Both the position numbers and the translations under genes were made by a program. The notes below the pieces were generated by a model. That model ran no database searches. It was not told the DNA's origin and was given only the letters and a program-made list of their open reading frames with translations. A stretch of 42,308 nucleotides of DNA from an uncultured Prevotella sp. (GTDB lineage Bacteria > Bacteroidota > Bacteroidia > Bacteroidales > Bacteroidaceae): the NCBI GenBank assembly GCA_900317545.1, contig ONHE01000062.1, positions 1-42,308 on the forward strand, in the 5' to 3' direction. This document shows, piece by piece, positions 1 through 7,637 of this stretch. Numbering within the stretch: the stretch's first letter is position 1; each line of letters opens with the position of its first letter.

Positions 1-34
1 CCAAGAAGCACAACAAAACTCCTTATCATGCGAT

Positions 35-56
35 TCAAGCCTTATTTGAGGCTTGA
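35..56. other. Stem-loop upstream of rpsA
   Basis: An 8-bp perfect inverted repeat (TCAAGCCT / AGGCTTGA) encloses a 6-nt loop. No T-run follows, so it is not a classical terminator. It may be the end of a transcript entering from outside the window. The rest of 1-180 shows no coding frame. Confidence 0.4.
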
Positions 57-181
57 TGAATTGGCATATTCTGTACCTAACGATTATCGCTTCTATTTAC
101 CTGCCGTGCTTATGATTGTTAATTATGATTAATTATATAAATAAACTTTAATCTCTTCGACAATGTCTCAGAGTAATTCAG

Positions 182-189
182 TAACTTTG
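182..189 (+). promoter_or_regulatory. Promoter -7 box of rpsA
   Basis: TAACTTTG fits the Bacteroidota -7 consensus TAnnTTTG. Transcription would start near position 195, giving a leader of about 70 nt before the ATG at 265. The -33 element is weak (TTCG at 156-159). Confidence 0.6.
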
Positions 190-194
190 CCAAA

Positions 195-240
195 ATTTTG
201 GGCGAAGTGTGCCCGAAAATCATATAAAGTCTAACTTTAT
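195..240 (+). promoter_or_regulatory. Structured rpsA 5' leader
   Basis: Two consecutive hairpins can be drawn in the predicted leader. The first has arms ATTTT-GGGC (195-203) and GCCC-g-AAAAT (211-220) around a 7-nt loop. The second has ATAAAGT (224-230) and ACTTTAT (234-240) with a 3-nt loop. Ribosomal protein genes are often autoregulated through their leaders. A role here is inference. Confidence 0.35.
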
Positions 241-264
241 TAGCATTTAAACATTTAATTAATT

Positions 265-2034
265 ATGTCAGATTTAAAGAACGAAGGTCTTCAGGACTTC
301 AATTGGGATGAGTTCGAGAACGGCCACAACGCAAACGTCAGCAAAGAGGATCTTGAGAAGGCCTACAATGAGACCTTGAACAAGATTCAGGAGCATGAGG
401 TTGTCGAAGGTACGGTGATCTCTGTTGACAAGAAAGAGGTAGTTGTAAATATCGGTTACAAGAGTGACGGTATCATACCTGCATCTGAATTCCGCTACAA
501 CCCAGATTTGAAGGTTGGTGACAAGGTTGAGGTTTACGTTGAAGACCAAGAAGACAAGAAAGGCCAATTGGTTCTTTCCCACAAGAAGGCACGCCTCACG
601 AAGAGTTGGGATCGCATCAACGAAGCACTTGAAAAAGAAGAAGTCATCCAGGGTTACATCAAGAGCCGCACGAAGGGCGGCATGATCGTTGATGTATTTG
701 GCATTGAAGCATTCCTGCCGGGAAGCCAGATCGACGTTCATCCAATACGCGACTATGATGTGTTCGTAGGCAAAACCATGGAATTCAAGGTTGTCAAGAT
801 CAACCAGGAGTTCCGTAATGTTGTTGTTTCCCATAAGGCTCTCATTGAGGCTGAACTTGAAGCACAGAAGAAAGAAATTATTTCGAAGCTTGAAAAAGGC
901 CAGGTACTTGAAGGCACAGTCAAAAACATCACATCTTATGGTGTATTTGTTGACCTTGGCGGCGTAGACGGACTGATTCACATAACCGACTTGTCATGGG
1001 GCCGTGTCAGCGATCCGCATGAGGTTGTTTCACTTGACCAGAAGATCAATGTTGTCATCCTCGATTTCGATGAAGAGAAGAAGCGTATTGCACTTGGCTT
1101 GAAGCAGCTCACCCCGCACCCATGGGATGCATTGGATCCGAATCTTAAGGTCGGTGACCATATCAAGGGCAAGGTTGTCGTCATCGCCGACTACGGTGCA
1201 TTCGTAGAAGTTGCTCCGGGCGTAGAAGGTCTTATCCATGTCAGTGAAATGTCTTGGAGCCAGCACTTGCGTTCGGCTCAAGAGTTCATGCACGTTGGTG
1301 ATGAGGTTGAGGCTGTGATCCTCACGCTTGACCGCGCAGAGCGCAAGATGAGTTTGGGTATCAAGCAACTCAAGGAAGATCCATGGGAGAAGATCGAAGA
1401 AAAGTACCCGGTTGGCTCGAAGCATACGGCAAAGGTACGCAACTTCACGAACTTCGGTATATTTGTCGAACTGGAGGAAGGCGTTGATGGTCTGATCCAT
1501 ATTTCAGACCTTTCATGGACCAAGAAAGTCAAGCATCCGTCAGAGTTTACCACTCAGGGTGCAGAGATCGAAGTCGTAGTCTTGGAGATCGACAAGGAGA
1601 ACCGTCGTCTGAGCCTTGGGCACAAACAGCTTGAGGAGAATCCTTGGGATACATACGAGACCATCTACACACCTGGATCTATTCATCAGGGCAAAGTTAC
1701 GGAGTTGATGGACAAGGGTGCTGTCATTACCCTCAATGAAGGCGGCGAGGGATTTGCTACGCCTAAGCATCTCACAAAGGAAGATGGCACTCAGGTTCAG
1801 CTTGGCGACGAGCTCCCATTCAAGGTCATTGAGTTTGTGAAAGATACCAAGCGTATTATTCTGTCGCACTCCCGCACATTCGAAGAGAGCAAGGAAGACA
1901 AGACTACGCGTAAGCATTCTAATAACAAGAAACAGAATGACATCCCGACAATCAACAATGTAGCTGCAAGGACTTCTCTCGGAGACTTGGATGTGTTGGC
2001 CCAGCTGAAAGCTGATTTGGAAAAGGGAGAATAA
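265..2034 (+). CDS. rpsA: 30S ribosomal protein S1
   Basis: This 589-residue protein is ribosomal protein S1, which binds mRNA on the small ribosomal subunit and helps it engage in translation initiation. Six S1-type OB-fold repeats follow one another from about residue 45 to 545. The central ones carry the typical pattern GxVxxxxxFGxFVxL, GxxGLIHxSDLSW and RRLSLGxKQL, with linkers ending in a PWD/PWE motif. The first two repeats are more divergent, as in other S1 proteins. The acidic N-terminus (to about residue 40) and the basic, disordered C-terminal tail (about 548-589) lie outside the repeats. The length matches Bacteroidota S1. The ATG is preceded by an A/T-rich leader without a Shine-Dalgarno site. 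The gene stands alone, with its own promoter and a strong terminator. Confidence 0.97.
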   Translation: MSDLKNEGLQDFNWDEFENGHNANVSKEDLEKAYNETLNKIQEHEVVEGTVISVDKKEVVVNIGYKSDGIIPASEFRYNPDLKVGDKVEVYVEDQEDKKGQLVLSHKKARLTKSWDRINEALEKEEVIQGYIKSRTKGGMIVDVFGIEAFLPGSQIDVHPIRDYDVFVGKTMEFKVVKINQEFRNVVVSHKALIEAELEAQKKEIISKLEKGQVLEGTVKNITSYGVFVDLGGVDGLIHITDLSWGRVSDPHEVVSLDQKINVVILDFDEEKKRIALGLKQLTPHPWDALDPNLKVGDHIKGKVVVIADYGAFVEVAPGVEGLIHVSEMSWSQHLRSAQEFMHVGDEVEAVILTLDRAERKMSLGIKQLKEDPWEKIEEKYPVGSKHTAKVRNFTNFGIFVELEEGVDGLIHISDLSWTKKVKHPSEFTTQGAEIEVVVLEIDKENRRLSLGHKQLEENPWDTYETIYTPGSIHQGKVTELMDKGAVITLNEGGEGFATPKHLTKEDGTQVQLGDELPFKVIEFVKDTKRIILSHSRTFEESKEDKTTRKHSNNKKQNDIPTINNVAARTSLGDLDVLAQLKADLEKGE

Positions 2035-2057
2035 TCCATTATTCATCTTCATACAGG

Positions 2058-2090
2058 AAGCGAGACCACTGAACTGGTCTCGCTTTTTTC
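2058..2090 (+). terminator. Rho-independent terminator of rpsA
   Basis: A GC-rich 9-bp stem, GCGAGACCA (2060-2068) and TGGTCTCGC (2075-2083), can be extended by two A-T pairs. It has a 6-nt loop and is followed by six T residues. It lies 24 nt after the rpsA stop codon. Confidence 0.92.
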
Positions 2091-2240
2091 ATTTTCGATT
2101 TCTGGAATAGCCAGCCAAACAGAATGGGAAACCGCATTTTTAAGGCAAACTTAGCATGTGATGACCTTTCGTGTGAGAGATCAATGTCCCTATAGCAGAT
2201 TCAGCTAAACGTCATCTGTAAGTTTATTTGAATATATTAC

Positions 2241-2280
2241 TGTCCGCTAAATTTATATCTTTCCAGAAGTTTAGCGGACA
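2241..2280. repeat. 11-bp perfect inverted repeat
   Basis: TGTCCGCTAAA (2241-2251) and TTTAGCGGACA (2270-2280) are exact reverse complements separated by 18 nt. The arrangement resembles the two ends of a very small mobile-element remnant, or an operator or hairpin. No transposase and no convincing target duplication are visible. Confidence 0.6.
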
Positions 2281-2309
2281 ATAATAATAAGCACCAATCT
2301 CATAATGTC

Positions 2310-2339
2310 ATGACTGATCAATGAACCCGCATCAGTCAT
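2310..2339. repeat. 9-bp inverted repeat
   Basis: ATGACTGAT (2310-2318) and ATCAGTCAT (2331-2339) form a perfect stem around a 12-nt loop. It lies 30 bp after the larger palindrome. Its function is unknown. Confidence 0.5.
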
Positions 2340-2547
2340 TAGACCGCAGCGTCACATTAATGCTTGTCGTTTCGTGCTTCCCTACTGCTTTCGTCCACTT
2401 GCAGGACGTCTTGCCAGTCGAGCTTCCTTGACGTAGCCCGCAACGCTTTCGGATTCCCGACAGGCGATCTGCCCCGTCATCGGACAATAATCAGTCCGAA
2501 CTCCAACGACATGCGCAAAGAGCTATGTATCAATGGTCTGCACACAT

Positions 2548-2645
2548 CATAGCTTCAGTCCGTCCAGATGATAGCTTTTGACGCCCGAAAGCATAGCTTT
2601 TGACTGCCCGGAGCATAGCTTTTGACCGCCCGGAGCATAGCTCTG
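2548..2645 (-). repeat. 22-bp tandem repeat array, copy 1
   Basis: About four and a half tandem units lie here with a 22-bp period (one unit is 21 bp). Unit starts are near 2548, 2570, 2591, 2613 and 2635. The middle units are nearly identical (GCATAGCTTTTGAC plus GCCCGGA) and the outer ones are degenerate. Read on the minus strand the array begins CAGAGCTATGCTCCGGG, 109 bp after the stop of the zinc-ribbon gene. A related array with the same period lies at 27507-27587. There are no spacers, so this is not CRISPR. Confidence 0.85.
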
Positions 2646-2753
2646 TGCAGAGCGATGGATAGTTCAGGCGAAACATTATCTCTGAAATTCATTATTGACC
2701 GGATTGCACTGATGGCATGTGGCCTGCGATTGGCTAATTGTTCCGAATGAGAT

Positions 2754-3047
2754 TTAATTCCAGAAAGCACGTCCGCCGGTTTCGACCATCTCTCCCCCAC
2801 AGCATGGACAGGTGTGCATGTCCCATCTCACAATCCGATTGCTTCCGCACCGCAGGCACAGTCTGCCGGTCTCTGTGCTGAAGGATGGTGCGACGTCACC
2901 AATCACCCCACCGACTACAAGATTCTGGATCGTCTTACAGTCCGGACAACTCACGGGAGTGATATGCTGCCCGAAGAGTCCTTTCCCATTGAAAACTTCG
3001 GCTTCATAGCCGCAGGATTTGCATTTGTATTTTATTCTCCAAGCCAT
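2754..3047 (-). CDS. Small four-CxxC zinc-ribbon protein
   Basis: This 97-residue protein of unknown function has four CxxC motifs: KCKSC near residue 8, SCPDC near 34, LCLRC near 64 and TCPCC near 79. They would make two zinc-ribbon (rubredoxin-like) knuckles. It has no signal peptide or membrane segment, so it should be cytoplasmic. Its ATG lies inside the end of the glycosyltransferase gene upstream (16-nt overlap), which suggests translational coupling and makes it the last gene of the polysaccharide operon. Zinc ribbons occur in nucleic-acid-binding and redox proteins, and nothing here separates these options. A functional link to glycan synthesis rests on position only. Confidence 0.75.
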   Translation of the reverse strand: MAWRIKYKCKSCGYEAEVFNGKGLFGQHITPVSCPDCKTIQNLVVGGVIGDVAPSFSTETGRLCLRCGSNRIVRWDMHTCPCCGGEMVETGGRAFWN

Positions 3048-4126
3048 ACTTTCACATATTCTTGCGCCACTTTCACATAGTGATGGTGTTTCCGGACGTA
3101 CGCCACGCTTTGTGCTTTCAGTACAGGGAGTTTTTCCGGATGGGTGACAATCGCTTTCAAAGCTTGATAGACGCTGTCATAGTCAGGGAGCACATTGATG
3201 ATCGGCCGTAATGATTTTTCATGAATGATTTCATAACTCTCCGGTTCGCCTCCACCCACGCAGACAATTCCTTTATTCATGGCGGCCAGAGCGTTCATGG
3301 CGGGTGTGTAGCTGTAAAGCTGGTCCAAGATCAGGTCGCAGTCTTCCATTTTTCTGAGATATTCGGCAAAGGGCAATCCTTCAGCGATTCTCAATTCAAT
3401 CCGATCCGGATATTCTGCTGCAAGATCCTTAGCTGCTGCCAGCATGATATCCGTTCCCTTGTAGACCGACCGTCCCCTACTCAGACCGATGAATATTCTG
3501 ATTCTGTCCTGCTGCGGAAAGCTTTTAGGCGTGTTTTCATCAGGTTTAATGGGGAATGGAATAAACTTAGTCTTTTCCGGAAAAATGGGCTGATAGCAGG
3601 ACCAGTATTCATATAGTCCGGCAACAATACCGTCACAATCCTTGGCAATGAATCGGTTGAGACATTCCTTTTCCGTCCCGAGCCAGTCATTGTATTCCTT
3701 CTGGGCGTCAGGACCGGTCCTGATCCGATGTCCAATGTTGAAGTCGCTGTAACGGAGCGGCATTCGCGTGATGCACTCATGCACCCAATAAAAGTCCATA
3801 CCGTAAGCTGCTAAAAACACCTTACGATTGCAGAGGCGGATATATCGGTAGACCGGGAATATGCGATTGGCCTTGAGTTCAAGAAACATAGGATTGATGA
3901 GCTGGACAACATCATAGCCTCTCAGCCGGGGAATCAGTTTGATCAAGTGTGCTACATATTTTATGCCGCCCCATTTCGTAGGCCTGCGCACGAGGTCAAT
4001 ATCTCGTGGGTAGTCTTTCCAGAAGTCTCCGTTTGAGAGGACGGTCACCTCGTGTCCAAGAGTCCGAAGCCCTTCGGCCAAGGTCCAGTGCACATTGCTG
4101 TATTCGCCTAAAAGCAGTATTTTCAT
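3032..4126 (-). CDS. GT4-like (GT-B fold) glycosyltransferase
   Basis: This 364-residue protein has the look of a GT-B fold glycosyltransferase. It opens with a Rossmann-type MKILLLGEYSNVHW segment followed by a GHEV motif, typical of GT4/GT1-like enzymes. The C-terminal half contains IRIFIGLSRGR, then YKGTDIMLAAA, and an acidic GGGEPESYEI segment where the nucleotide-sugar donor should bind. It likely transfers a sugar to a growing surface glycan at the cytoplasmic face of the inner membrane. The sugar cannot be read from the sequence. Its start overlaps the stop of the upstream GT2 gene by four bases (ATGA), and its end overlaps the zinc-ribbon gene. Confidence 0.8.
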   Translation of the reverse strand: MKILLLGEYSNVHWTLAEGLRTLGHEVTVLSNGDFWKDYPRDIDLVRRPTKWGGIKYVAHLIKLIPRLRGYDVVQLINPMFLELKANRIFPVYRYIRLCNRKVFLAAYGMDFYWVHECITRMPLRYSDFNIGHRIRTGPDAQKEYNDWLGTEKECLNRFIAKDCDGIVAGLYEYWSCYQPIFPEKTKFIPFPIKPDENTPKSFPQQDRIRIFIGLSRGRSVYKGTDIMLAAAKDLAAEYPDRIELRIAEGLPFAEYLRKMEDCDLILDQLYSYTPAMNALAAMNKGIVCVGGGEPESYEIIHEKSLRPIINVLPDYDSVYQALKAIVTHPEKLPVLKAQSVAYVRKHHHYVKVAQEYVKVWLGE

Positions 4127-5076
4127 GTGTGAGGTAGTAATAATAACATCAGTCTGCGTCCTGCAGAATTTTCGAGAAGGGCCCTGAACATCTGGTACTT
4201 ACGCGTATATGCTTTCCGGGGCAGTGGATACAGACCTCGAGCCGAAAGTTGAATGATGGCCTCTTCCAATTGCTTGCGGCTTCTCGTCAAACGCATGATA
4301 TTGTAGAGATAATCCATTGACAGTTGGGCTATCCTCCGCTCCAATGCCACTTTGTCGGTCATCGGCAAAGTCCCTGCAATGTCATGCAATCGGAAAATGA
4401 TTTTTCTGCTGTCTGTCAGACGGCGCTCCACCTGCGCCGGATTGCTATCCTGCATGATCGAACCTTCCCTTCTCCGATAGAAATAGGCGGTTGCGTCTGT
4501 CAGACAGACATGCTCTGCACGCAGCAGAAGCAACGGCGTGAACTCCTCATCTTCATGCAACATCCCTTTCGGGAAACGGAGATCCCCGAGGATCTGCCGT
4601 CTGAAGACGTAGCTCCAGGCAGCCGCTTTCAGATTGTGATGCATCATGAAACTGCTGCCCGTCTGTGGAGCGGTGACGTTGAACGCATGTTTCGCATCTG
4701 TTGAATTGCGGGATGTGAAACAGAACATTAGCACGTCTGGATGTTCGTTCCGGAGCAGATCCACGCAGTGCGTATAGGGAGCCGGAAGCAGGTAGTCGTC
4801 TCCGTCGACAAACTGGATATAGGTTCCTGTTGCAACGGAGAGTCCGGCATTGCGGGCTGCGGACAGTCCCTGATTAGGCTGGCGCAAACAGATGATTTTG
4901 TCTTTCAGATCCTCGATGCCATTGATTGCTGGCTCATCCGACCCGTCATCAATGAGAATCACCTCATGCTCTTCAGAAGTCAACCCTACAGAGCGTACAC
5001 TTCCGATACATTGCCGCAGCATTTCTGTCGGAAGATTGTAGGCTGTGATAATAAAGCTTATCAGTGGCGTCTGCAT
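4123..5076 (-). CDS. Family 2 glycosyltransferase
   Basis: A GT-A fold, family 2 glycosyltransferase of about 317 residues. The nucleotide-binding start (PLISFIITAYN) is followed by VILIDDGSDE, then NQGLSAARNAGL and the metal-binding FVDGDDYLLP (DxD-type). A later HEDEEF supplies the probable catalytic acidic residues. I place the start at 5076 because the GT2 fold begins directly after it. This gives a 16-nt overlap with the gene upstream. An in-frame ATG at 5106 would add ten residues and cannot be excluded. There is no signal peptide. It should act in the cytoplasm on a lipid-linked glycan intermediate together with its two neighbours. Confidence 0.85.
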   Translation of the reverse strand: MQTPLISFIITAYNLPTEMLRQCIGSVRSVGLTSEEHEVILIDDGSDEPAINGIEDLKDKIICLRQPNQGLSAARNAGLSVATGTYIQFVDGDDYLLPAPYTHCVDLLRNEHPDVLMFCFTSRNSTDAKHAFNVTAPQTGSSFMMHHNLKAAAWSYVFRRQILGDLRFPKGMLHEDEEFTPLLLLRAEHVCLTDATAYFYRRREGSIMQDSNPAQVERRLTDSRKIIFRLHDIAGTLPMTDKVALERRIAQLSMDYLYNIMRLTRSRKQLEEAIIQLSARGLYPLPRKAYTRKYQMFRALLENSAGRRLMLLLLPHT

Positions 5077-5948
5077 AGTTTGCGTGCAAATTTGTTCATT
5101 TTGCATAAATTCTTCATGCCAAAGATGTGGAGCAGTTTCTGCTTGTACGTTTTCCGATAGGGCAATAGTGGAAGAACGGGGTCACGTCCGGTCAACGCGA
5201 AGACATCCAGCTGTATGTTTAGTACATGTGCGTAATAGTCTGCGTCATGCACATGTGCCAATACCAGCATATTCGCTTCGAGCAGGTCGTTCAAAGTGTT
5301 ACCGTCCGCAGTGGCTGTTGTTCCATTTGCATTCCAGTGGTAGTAGTACAGCCCGATATCCGTTGTCACGACAATCCTGCATTGCCTCAGCAGGCGGGGA
5401 AGCGTGAATACTTCCTCAAACAGTCGGTTTGGGGGGAAGGTGACGTGGTCAAAAAGACTCTTCCGGTAAACCTTGTTACATGCGTATGCATGGCTGTAAG
5501 CCTTCGTTTCCAACCAGTACTGCCACACGTCTTCATAGACCTTAGGGGCAAACTTCACCAAGTGGCGTTTGACAGGATGATCGAAATAGACGAATATGGG
5601 GTATTCGAGGATATCGTAGTCAGGATGGACCTTGAGCACTGTCATCAGTTGATGTAGCGTGTCCGGAGCGATGTAGTCATCGCTGTCGATGAACGTGACA
5701 TACTCTCCATGAGCTTTCTGAAGTCCTGCGTTGCGGGCAGTGCTTTGCCCTTTGTTCGATTGATGGACAACCCTGACCCTGCGGTCTTCTTTTGCAAAAT
5801 GGTCACAGATAGCTGGACTGTTGTCGGTGGAGCCGTCATCGACTAAGATTATTTCATAGTCTCGAAACGTCTGGTCCAGCACACTTTGCACGCAGGAGGC
5901 CAGTGTATTTTCGACTTGAAAGACCGGTATGATGATCGATAGTCTCAT
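5061..5948 (-). CDS. Family 2 glycosyltransferase
   Basis: This GT2 enzyme of about 295 residues is first in the minus-strand glycan operon. MRLSIIIPVF opens the fold, followed by IILVDDGSTDNS, NKGQSTARNAGL and the metal-binding FIDSDDYI. A LFEEVFTLPRL stretch resembles the acidic catalytic segment. The start at 5948 puts the GT2 fold at the N-terminus. An in-frame ATG at 5996 would add 16 residues with no GT2 counterpart. It is a paralogue of the next gene but clearly divergent. The donor and acceptor sugars cannot be predicted. The gene is divergent from the flippase gene, with 86 bp between the starts. Confidence 0.86.
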   Translation of the reverse strand: MRLSIIIPVFQVENTLASCVQSVLDQTFRDYEIILVDDGSTDNSPAICDHFAKEDRRVRVVHQSNKGQSTARNAGLQKAHGEYVTFIDSDDYIAPDTLHQLMTVLKVHPDYDILEYPIFVYFDHPVKRHLVKFAPKVYEDVWQYWLETKAYSHAYACNKVYRKSLFDHVTFPPNRLFEEVFTLPRLLRQCRIVVTTDIGLYYYHWNANGTTATADGNTLNDLLEANMLVLAHVHDADYYAHVLNIQLDVFALTGRDPVLPLLPYRKTYKQKLLHIFGMKNLCKMNKFARKLCRRH

Positions 5949-6034
5949 ATTCTCAAAGTTGGTATTTATATATGAAACGCTGAAAATGGAGTTCATATTT
6001 TATAATATTCTACCTTTTTTTTCGTTTAGTCACC

Positions 6035-7531
6035 GTGGAAAAAGCAGAACCAAGTAACAGCTATTCTCATATTCTCAAGTACACGGGTTTGTACGGAGGA
6101 GTTCAGGGGCTGAATATCCTGATCGGTTTGATTCGCAACAAATTGGTTGCCATGCTGCTGGGGCCCGAAGGAATGGGGTTGATTTCTTTGTTCAACTCCA
6201 CAATCAAGTTAGTGTCCGATTCCACGAACCTCGGCATTCCAATGAGTGGCGTGAAGGATATCTCCGAAGCATATGGTCGGGGTGATGCCGATCGTGTCAG
6301 CCAATCGATCAATGTGGTCCGTTACTGGTGCCTGCTGACAGCCTTGCTGGGAATGGTCGTGTGCGTGGTGATGAGTCCTTTGCTCAACCGATGGACTTTT
6401 GGCTGGGGCGACCATACGCTTCACTTTCTGTTTCTATCGCCCATCGTTGCACTTGTTGCTGTGAGTGGTGGAGAATTAGCCATTCTGAAGGGAACACGCC
6501 AGTTGCGCTCTCTGGCGGTTATCTCGGTTTACAACATGCTGGCAAACCTGATTATCTCCGTGCCGTTGTTCTATTTTTGGAAAGAGGCGGCCATTGTTCC
6601 CTCGATGATACTCTTGGCCCTGACCCAGCTCGTGACCGTGCTCATCTATTCCTACAGGCGTTACCCGCTCCGTCTTTCCAGAAGCCGGACATTGTTCGGC
6701 GAGGGATTGGGCATGGTAAAGTTGGGTATGGCTTTCGTGCTTGCTGGCATTATGTCGAGCAGTGCCGAATTTATCATCCGATCTTACCTGAGCAAGGTCG
6801 GCGGGCTTGACGTTGTGGGATTTTATAATGTAGGCTATCTGATGACACTTGCTTATGCAGGCATGGTTTTGTCTTCGCTCGATAGTGATTATTTCCCTCG
6901 GCTGTCTGCAGTCACGGAGACGGGGGCCCTACTCAATGATACGGTCAACAGACAAGTCGAAGTCACCTTGCTTTCCATGGCGGTTCTCTTACCGGTTTTC
7001 ATGGTTTCTCTGCCTGTCCTGCTTCCTTTATTATATAGCAGCGCATTCCTACCCGCTATGGGAATGATGAAACTGACGTTGATAGCCATGTATATTCGCG
7101 CTGTGATGGTACCCATAGAGTATCTCTCACTCTCACGCGGCGACTCACTCTCTTATCTGTTCTTAGAGACAGTCTATGCTGTCATGCTGGTCGTGAGTGT
7201 CCTGCTCGGTTATCGGTTTTGGGGCTTGTTGGGGACGGGGGCAGCAATCATTGTCACTGGGGGCGTGGGATTGGCTGTTGACCTGGTCTACATGCATCAT
7301 CGTTACGGATATGTGCTGTCAGCTCAAGCCAGGCGTTATGCGATCGTCCAAATATTCTTTGGCATCGCCATCTATGCTGTATCCGTTGTCACGGAAGGCT
7401 GGATCTATTGGACCACAGGACTTCTTCTTTCAGTACTCAGTGCCTTGTTTAGCCTCCGCATCCTGCGAAGCAAAACCCATCTGTGGCATTCGCTGACGCA
7501 AAAGATCAATAGTAAGTTACGCCATAAGTAG
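6035..7531 (+). CDS. Wzx-like oligosaccharide (O-antigen) flippase
   Basis: This 498-residue, strongly hydrophobic protein is predicted to have about 12-14 membrane helices and belongs to the MOP/polysaccharide-transporter (Wzx, O-antigen translocase) group. The N-terminal GLYGGVQGLNILIGLIRNKL with LLGPEGMGLISLFN is characteristic of the Bacteroidota members. It should flip lipid-linked oligosaccharide from the cytoplasmic to the periplasmic face of the inner membrane. The start is a GTG at 6035; the next Met (residue 39) would cut into the first helix. It is divergent from three glycosyltransferase genes, which fits a shared role in surface glycan export. No Wzy polymerase or ligase is in the window. 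Confidence 0.85.
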   Translation: MEKAEPSNSYSHILKYTGLYGGVQGLNILIGLIRNKLVAMLLGPEGMGLISLFNSTIKLVSDSTNLGIPMSGVKDISEAYGRGDADRVSQSINVVRYWCLLTALLGMVVCVVMSPLLNRWTFGWGDHTLHFLFLSPIVALVAVSGGELAILKGTRQLRSLAVISVYNMLANLIISVPLFYFWKEAAIVPSMILLALTQLVTVLIYSYRRYPLRLSRSRTLFGEGLGMVKLGMAFVLAGIMSSSAEFIIRSYLSKVGGLDVVGFYNVGYLMTLAYAGMVLSSLDSDYFPRLSAVTETGALLNDTVNRQVEVTLLSMAVLLPVFMVSLPVLLPLLYSSAFLPAMGMMKLTLIAMYIRAVMVPIEYLSLSRGDSLSYLFLETVYAVMLVVSVLLGYRFWGLLGTGAAIIVTGGVGLAVDLVYMHHRYGYVLSAQARRYAIVQIFFGIAIYAVSVVTEGWIYWTTGLLLSVLSALFSLRILRSKTHLWHSLTQKINSKLRHK

Positions 7532-7574
7532 CGCCCTTCTGCATAACCAATCTACGTTCTTGCCCATTATACAA

Positions 7575-7628
7575 AAGTCGATAATATAGGTGCAACCGTG
7601 GCGTACACTATATTATCGGCCATTTTCT
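7575..7628. terminator. Bidirectional hairpin terminator between flippase and susD remnant
   Basis: A perfect 11-bp stem CGATAATATAG (7579-7589) and CTATATTATCG (7608-7618) sits between two convergent genes. An A-run precedes it and ATTTTCTT follows, so it could end transcription from either side. The loop is long (18 nt) and the stem is A/T-rich, so strength is uncertain. Confidence 0.6.
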
Positions 7629-7637
7629 TAAAACATT

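Larger units (their letters stand above)
2091..2753. other. Gene-free intergenic stretch with palindromes and repeats
   Basis: No convincing coding frame is present between the rpsA terminator and the end of the zinc-ribbon gene. A 62-codon open frame at 2364-2552 has no recognisable features. The stretch holds a palindrome at 2241-2280, a hairpin at 2310-2339 and a 22-bp tandem array at 2548-2645, listed separately. Confidence 0.7.

Noticed and set aside
274..981. A 235-codon open frame antisense to rpsA
   Set aside because: It is opposite a highly expressed, conserved gene and has no promoter or known features.
2548..2645. CRISPR array
   Set aside because: The repeats are directly adjacent with no spacers, only 22 bp long, and no cas genes are in the window.
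2555..2800. An 81-codon minus-strand frame ending over the repeat array
   Set aside because: It consists mostly of translated 22-bp repeat (RAMLRA, KSYAPG and QKLCF come from different frames of the same unit) and overlaps the zinc-ribbon gene.
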